From Cymodocea nodosa (Eukaryota > Streptophyta > Magnoliopsida > Alismatales > Cymodoceaceae), in NCBI GenBank assembly GCA_036874045.1, contig CM072339.1:17119501-17183500 (forward strand): a stretch of 64,000 nt of DNA, given 5' to 3'. Shown piece by piece: positions 58,864-64,000 of the stretch; the stretch's first letter is position 1; each line of letters opens with the position of its first letter. The notes under the pieces were generated by a model. That model ran no database searches. It saw only the letters and a program-made list of their open reading frames with translations, and was not told the DNA's origin. The translations under genes were made by a program, and so were the position numbers.

Positions 58864-60085
58864 TGTTAGGAATTTTGTTTTGATGATATATGCTTTATTA
58901 AAGTTTTTAAATAAGTCTAAATAATATTCTCTAAGTATATTTCTCTAAGTATAATAGTTAACAGATTATCGGAAAGTTTCATTTTTAAGTCGAATAAGTT
59001 AAAGATTTCCAAAGAGTTAGATTTTTGATAGTTAAACTTTCGGATAGTTAACGTTTCATTTTTGTCGAATAGTTTATGTTAAATACTCGTATAATTAAGT
59101 TAACTGCACGTGTGTTTTTAATGTTTTAAGTTGTCACATGTTTTCCATGTGCGTTCAGTAATGAAAATTGAATAGTTAGATAACTGTTCGAGTTTTTATA
59201 CGCATGGATAGATAAGTCTTCGAGTTTTATAAAATCACTAACGAACAGATAAGATTGCTATGTTTAGTCATGTGTTTTGCAGTTGTAAAAACTTGAAGAG
59301 TTACAGATAAGTATTCGAGTTTTTATAGGACTTAAAGGGTAAGTGTTCGACTAAATCGAAGACTTAGAAGATATTCTACAAGACTCTAGGAAGATAAAGT
59401 CTCGGTGAATCTACGAGTGGAGATCGTAGAAATTCAAAATGATAGTGGAGAAAGTGGAAACTCAAAAAGATAATAATTTGGATTAAAGAAAAAATTAGTA
59501 TGTGGATTATGGATTATGGATTGTGGATTAAGTGGATGAACATGCTGAACGTGAAAACATAGTTCGACTACTAATAGAGAGTACGAGCTACATTACAACA
59601 GAGGATCCCAATCTCAAATGCCAAGTCTGAATATTCAATCTGGATCTCTAATTGAAAAGTTAAGTTTGAATATTTATATTCTGAAAAATTCTCCAACATC
59701 AGAAGAGGTTCGAAATTCCAAGCTATTTTAGAAAAGGAGCTGCAAATGCAAGAAGTCTGGAAATTCGACAACTGGAGAAGAAGAGATACAGAAGCTGAGC
59801 AAAGAGAAGGAAAGAAGCTGTGTGCATAAAGATCAGGTTTTATATAATTCAAAATTAGTTTTGAATAAGTGCTTTGTTTTTCTATTTGAATTGTATATCA
59901 AACATTACTGTATCAAAACTTTCAAGAAGGGAATTGAGTTGAAAAGATATTGTAAATTCTATCTTTAAAGATTATAAAGAATAGAATTTCATTTACGAGT
60001 GTTTTGTGCTCTTGTTTTATCTACTGGTATTTTAATTACTGAAGACACAATTCACTCCCCCTCTTGTGATACAAGCGATCCTACA
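58864..60085 (+). repeat. 3' LTR of Cop-I
   Basis: 1222 bp, TGTTAGGAATTTTG to GCGATCCTACA, partner of 52097-53284 with small insertions and substitutions throughout. Confidence 0.92.
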
Positions 60086-60453
60086 ACCTTTAAACTTGTA
60101 ACTTAATGAGTTGGCACGTGATCTTTCAACAAAAAGAACACTAACTCAACGAGTTATTACTGTGTACCTGAATATTCTTTTAACATTTAAAATATAACTA
60201 TCTGGTACATGAAATATAACTCTCTGAAATAATAGATATTTTAGAGACTTAGGAATTAAAAAGCCTGTAATTCACCAATAGTGTAGAAATATACTTAATT
60301 AATGCTAATTCCTTGAAATTATGTAGATTCTTTCATAAAAGCATATAATAGTGCAATTATAACATAATAGCTTAATTCTCATATGATAAGCTAAATATTA
60401 CGCAATTAACCATCATTTAACCATTAATATTATGCACTTTTTCATTCTAAACA
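60086..60453 (-). repeat. Athila LTR piece (probable 5' LTR of Ath-2)
   Basis: Matches the first ~370 bases of the Athila LTR on the minus strand (TGTTTAGAATG at 60453). It also matches, in reverse, 46.96-47.33 kb. Truncated by Cop-I at 60085. Its outer edge abuts the RNase H end of Cop-K, so an Athila element inserted into Cop-K. Confidence 0.8.
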
Positions 60454-60459
60454 AAAGGT

Positions 60460-61060
60460 ATTCTCATCTAAGGGTTTTGTAAATAGATTTTCTAATTGTT
60501 CTATGGTAGGAACAAAATTTAATACAATTTTTTTCTTTTATAACATTATCCCTTAGAAAATGATGTCGAACTTCTACATGTTTAGCTCGTGAATGTAAGA
60601 TAGGATTTTTAGACAAACTTATTACAGAACTACTACCATAGAAAATCTTAGTTGGTTCATAGGCTAAATTAAAATCTTTTAAAGTTTGTCTGATCCATAG
60701 GATTTGAGCACAGCAAAGTGTAGCTGCTATATATTTAGCTTCAGTTGTAGATAATGCTACACAATTTTGCTTTTTGCTAAACCATGACACTAAAGAATTT
60801 CCTAATAATTGACAAGTGCCACTAGTGCTTTTTCTCTCAGATTTACACCCTACGAAATCAGCATCACTATCACCTATTAAATTTAAAGAACTGTATTTAA
60901 AGTAAAACAATCCAAAATTGATGGTTCCTAATAGATATTTAAAAATTCGTTTAACAACAAGTAGGTGTGATTCTTTAGGATTAGATTGATATCTAGCACA
61001 AGTACACACACTAAACATTATATCTGGTCAGCTAGCTATTAAATAAAGTAATGAACTAAT
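60460..61060 (-). pseudogene. Cop-K RNase H
   Basis: FSVCTCARYQSNPKESHLL, KRIFKYLLGTINFGL, IGDSDADFVGC, KSTSGTCQLLG, LSTTEAKYIA and HSRAKHVEVRHHFLRD. The open frame ends at the Athila LTR. Broken near its end. Confidence 0.88.
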
Positions 61061-61139
61061 CATACTTCTATTGTTTTATATCTACAATTTTTCCAGAGTT
61101 ATCCTTATCCAACTTGGTGATATCAATAAGGAGTTTTAT

Positions 61140-62185
61140 CCAAAATTAGTCTTAGATGTACTCTATTTATAACATAACATGCTATATGAACTACTTCTAC
61201 CCAGAGAGATAGGGGTAACTTATTTTCATTTAACATGGTTTTGAACATTTCCTAAAGTGATCTGTTTTTACGTTTTACTATCCCATTTTGTGAAGGAGCT
61301 CTTGGAAATGAGTACCTATGATCTATGCCTAATTCTTCACAAAAGGTGTCCATTTGATCATTATCAAATTCTGTACCATAATCACTCCTAAGTTTTTGAA
61401 TTTTAACATTTTACTCATTCTGAACTTTATTACAGAATATCTTAAATATTTCAAAAACTTCAGTTTTATTAGCTAGAAAATAAACCCAAGTAAACTTAGA
61501 GTAGTCATCAACTAGTACAAAAGCATAATGTTTACCTCCTAGATTGGTTGTCCTAGTAGGTCCAAATAAATCCATATGCACTAGCTCTAATACTCTTTTG
61601 CTTGTTATTTCATTTAAACTTTTAAAGGATGTTTTATGTAATTTACCTAATTGACATGCATCACACATAAACTCTTTTGAGTACTTAATACTATGTAAAC
61701 CTCTAACTAGATTCTTTTTAGACAACTTTTGTAATAATTTTAAGTTTGAGTGTCCTAGCCTTCTATGCCATAAAATAACTTCATTCGATTTTGCAATTAA
61801 GCAAGCATTGTCTTTAATAATATCAAAAGGCAAATTTAGAATACAAACAGATCCTTTCTTATATGTAGTGAATAAAATTTCATTCGTAGACATGTCCATA
61901 ATTTTACAAGAATCTTTTTCAAAAATTACTTTATAAAACTTCATTAAGACAGGACACTCAATAAATTAAAACCTAAGTTTTCCACTAATAAGACATCATT
62001 TATAAAATATTTTTCAATTACTTGAACCTTGCTAGACCCAAGGATATTTGTTTTGCTTTTATTTCTAAAGGTAACTTGTTCGTTCTTGGTCTTTGTTACT
62101 TCTATAAGTAATCGTATATCTCTAGTCATGTGACTGGATGCTCCACTGTCCATTATCCATTTCGATTTGTGTACCTGCAAAATAG
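61140..62185 (-). pseudogene. Cop-K protease and integrase
   Basis: Protease: SKWIMDSGASSHMTRD with the DSG triad, then VQVIEKYFINDVLLVENLGFNLLSV. Integrase: LWHRRLGHSNLKLLQKLSKKN, CDACQLGKLHKTSF, LVHMDLFGPTRTTNLGGKHY; the catalytic core's later part is present but decayed (61.2-61.41 kb). Broken. Confidence 0.86.
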
Positions 62186-62482
62186 TTATGAAGAGATTTT
62201 ATCTCTTGGAACCCATTTCTGAGTGGGTCCAAGAATTTTAAAGAGAGTCATATCAAAATAATCAATATTTTTAAACTTCAACTTATCTATTTTCTAATAA
62301 TTATTCCTGCGTTTATTCCTCTCAATGTTGTAATTATTAGAGCATTTATCTCTATGTAAACCATAGTTGAAATTTTCATTTCTAACATTATTTGATTGCT
62401 GATCCCAATATCTGATATTTTTTTAATATGAAGAAAATTGATCAAAAATACTAAAATCCTCAAATGACTTAGCCTGATTTTT

Positions 62483-64000
62483 CTAAAAATTTCTTTTGAA
62501 ATTCTTGCATCGTGTACTATTATTTATATGTTGCATTTTATCAATTTGCACATATTTATCACCCTTTTTAATTACACACAGAATAGTTTTTCTTTTACTA
62601 TTCATAGTACTAGGAATAAAGACATTATTTTTAGCAATACCATCATGCAATATATAATTTTCAAAAGATGCATCATGTAAACCAATACCATGTTTTTCTA
62701 CATTTGATATTTTACCACTAAGTTCATTTGTTATAGTTTGACTATTATTCCATTTACTTAATGTAGCCTTTTGATCGCAAACCTTAATCTTTAACATATC
62801 AATTTCTGAATTTAAATCAGTAATAGTCAATTTCAGTTTTTCAACTTCACAGATCATTTTCTTTTTATCAGTAATTAAATTTTCACAATTAGCATGCAAT
62901 TTTCTTTCTATTGCAGTAAACTTTAAAATTTCTTGTGCATGCTTTTGATTTTCTTCTTTAAATTTATTCAACGTAGAGTTTAGAAAATCAATCTTATTTT
63001 CAAATTCATCTAGCATTTTCCTAGTGTTCTTTCCTTCTATTTTTACTTTCTTATATTTTCTAGCTAGTTTATTGTATTCAACTAGTAATCTATTAAAACT
63101 AGCATTTTGATCAGAAGATACCTCACTAGATTTCGCCATGAAGCATACGTTTGCCAGATTTTCTCCTGAATCTGATTTTGATGAAAATTCATTGTCTGAT
63201 GTTGAATCCTTTGTTTCTTCACTTTGTGAAGCTGAAGAGTCATCCCATGTCACTTTAAGTACCCTTCTCTTTCTGAATTTCTTATTCCTAAAATTCATCC
63301 TCAAATTCTTCTTATCTTTGTTGAGAGGACAATCAGTTTGAAAGTGGTCCGGCCTATTACACTTGTAGCATATGATTTTGTCCTTTATGAATGACTTCTT
63401 CTCCATATCTCTAAAAGTTTTTGCTGACCTAAAGTTCTTGCGTTTCTTCAACAGATTTCTAAATTTTCTAGTCAACAATAGTAAATCATCGTCAAAATCA
63501 CCAGAGACTTCTGAGACTTTATTAGCCTCAGAAGCTAGATCTTTTCTAAGATTCTTCCCTTTTAGATCTAAATGTTGTACTTCATAGGCTATTAGATTAC
63601 CTATGGGATCATTGAGAGTATATGTATTTATATCTTTGAACTCTTCAATTGATGTTGTCTTTTGAACCCAAATTTTAGTTAAAGATCTAAGGATCTTTCT
63701 TACCAAGTCTTTTTCCTCGAATTTCTTGCTTAAAGATTTTAATGAATTTACAATCTCAAGAAAATGGGAAAAGATATTAGAGATACATTCATTTTCATGC
63801 ATTTTAAAAAGCTCATATTTATGTACTAACATATTAATCTTAGATTCCTTGACTTGGTTAGTACCTTTGTTGGCAACTTCTAATGCATGTCATATCTCAT
63901 ATGCAGTTTGATATGTAGAAACTTTGTTAAATTGGTCATGAGATAAAGCACAAAACAAGATGTTTAAACCTTTAACATTCAATGTCATTCGCTCCTTTTC
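62483..64000 (-). pseudogene. Cop-K gag (long, SIRE type), partial
   Basis: Capsid helix region MLVHKYELFKMHENECIS, SLKSLSKKFEEKDLVRKIL; then LLLLTRKFRNLLKKR, knuckle CYKCNRPDHFQTDC, Ser/Asp-rich segment, and a coiled coil to about 62.75 kb (heptads IDFLNSTLNKFKEENQKH). The 1.35 kb part is open. Almost identical in layout to Cop-I gag. The N-terminus lies past the right edge. Confidence 0.87.

Larger units (their letters stand above)
52097..60085 (+). mobile_element. Cop-I: SIRE-type copia, chimeric, pol replaced
   Basis: Plus strand, LTRs 52097-53284 and 58864-60085, primer site at 53285, gag to about 55.03 kb, then a piece of a Cop-E/F-family LTR in inverse orientation (55033-55834) where pol should be, then an env-like ORF (55.97-58.56 kb) and purine tracts. 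No protease, integrase or RT is left. The flanks AACGG (52092-52096) and ACCTT (60086-60090) do not match, so either the element is a product of recombination between two insertions or a flank was deleted. LTRs differ by 10% or more by eye. Broken. Confidence 0.85.
44851..60453 (-). mobile_element. Ath-2: second Athila-like element with gag and F-box gene
   Basis: Minus-strand copy of the Ath-1 3' half. Order along its strand: LTR piece (60453-60086), interrupted by Cop-I, then upstream region with TATA-like box, capsid-type gag (51.59-50.29 kb), F-box-like gene (50.1-48.96 kb), a plus-strand Athila LTR inserted between (46964-48940), 3' tail, polypurine tract and 3' LTR (46330-44851). No protease, RT or integrase is found, so this copy looks like a non-autonomous type or a deletion product. 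The flanks of the two outer LTR ends (44846-44850 TATTT and 60454-60458 AAAGG) do not match, so the right edge may come from a rearrangement. Broken, many interruptions. Confidence 0.65.
60454..64000 (-). mobile_element. Cop-K: SIRE-type copia, partial (runs off the right edge)
   Basis: Minus-strand copia with gag (64.0-62.47 kb), protease, integrase and RNase H. Most of RT between integrase (ending ~61.14 kb) and RNase H is gone. The GPTQKWVP motif before protease marks the SIRE lineage. It is the host of the Athila LTR at 60086-60453 and is cut at the last part of RNase H. The 5' LTR, if kept, is to the right of the window. Broken in about eight places. Confidence 0.88.

Noticed and set aside
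1-64000. tRNA, rRNA or small nuclear RNA genes
   Set aside because: Only primer-site matches to tRNA 3' ends were seen; no cloverleaf or rRNA segment was recognised by reading.
1-64000. LINEs, SINEs or DNA transposons with terminal inverted repeats
   Set aside because: I found no LINE RT, poly-A-tailed SINE with A/B boxes or transposase. The many short inverted repeats are the LTR dyads and have no flanking duplications.

Overview
This window is repeat-derived plant DNA from end to end. I could not find one convincing host gene. The lineages present (Athila-type Ty3, SIRE/Maximus-type and Tork/TNT1-type Ty1-copia, with initiator-tRNA-Met primer sites) are known from flowering plants. The sequence is very AT-rich. 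I cannot name the species.

Layout. (1) Positions 1-41953 are mainly one minus-strand Athila-like composite, here Ath-1. Its 5' LTR is at 40033-41953, its primer site near 39976, its pol is split between 38.9-38.7 kb and 17.3-13.8 kb, an env-like ORF lies at 13.2-11.0 kb, a capsid-type gag at 9.9-8.6 kb, an F-box-like gene at 8.5-8.0 kb, and its polypurine tract and 3' LTR end at 921. Nested in it are a solo copia LTR (2530-4220, duplication TATGC), a 5'-truncated Tork copia (4275-7977) and a large SIRE copia, Cop-B (17271-38704, duplication CTTTC). Cop-B itself carries SIRE copia Cop-F (19619-27424, duplication TACTG) and Tork copia Cop-G (30001-35972, duplication CATAC). Ath-1 sits in an older copia fragment (41954-44.5 kb), so the nest is four levels deep. 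(2) Positions 44851-60453 hold Ath-2, a second minus-strand Athila-like copy with the same gag then F-box order. It is interrupted by a plus-strand LTR (46964-48940) and a chimeric SIRE element, Cop-I (52097-60085). (3) Positions 60454-64000 are a minus-strand SIRE copia, Cop-K, running off the right edge.

Two things stand out. First, a family of Athila-like elements carries an F-box/F-box-associated-domain gene downstream of gag, in two copies with the same order, a conserved TATA-like box upstream, and the same dyad motif near each ORF. Second, LTRs of unrelated Ty1 and Ty3 families share one short-motif vocabulary (TTCGGATAGTTA/TAACTATCCGAA dyads, TCGTTGAGTTA/TAACTCAACGA dyads, CACGTG). 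In one case they share a roughly 100-150 bp block in inverted orientation, which suggests exchange of LTR regulatory modules or strong convergence on the same host transcription factors.

All elements are treated as fossils. They are broken and most have many interruptions. LTR pairs differ by roughly 7-10% by eye, so insertions are probably a few million years old.
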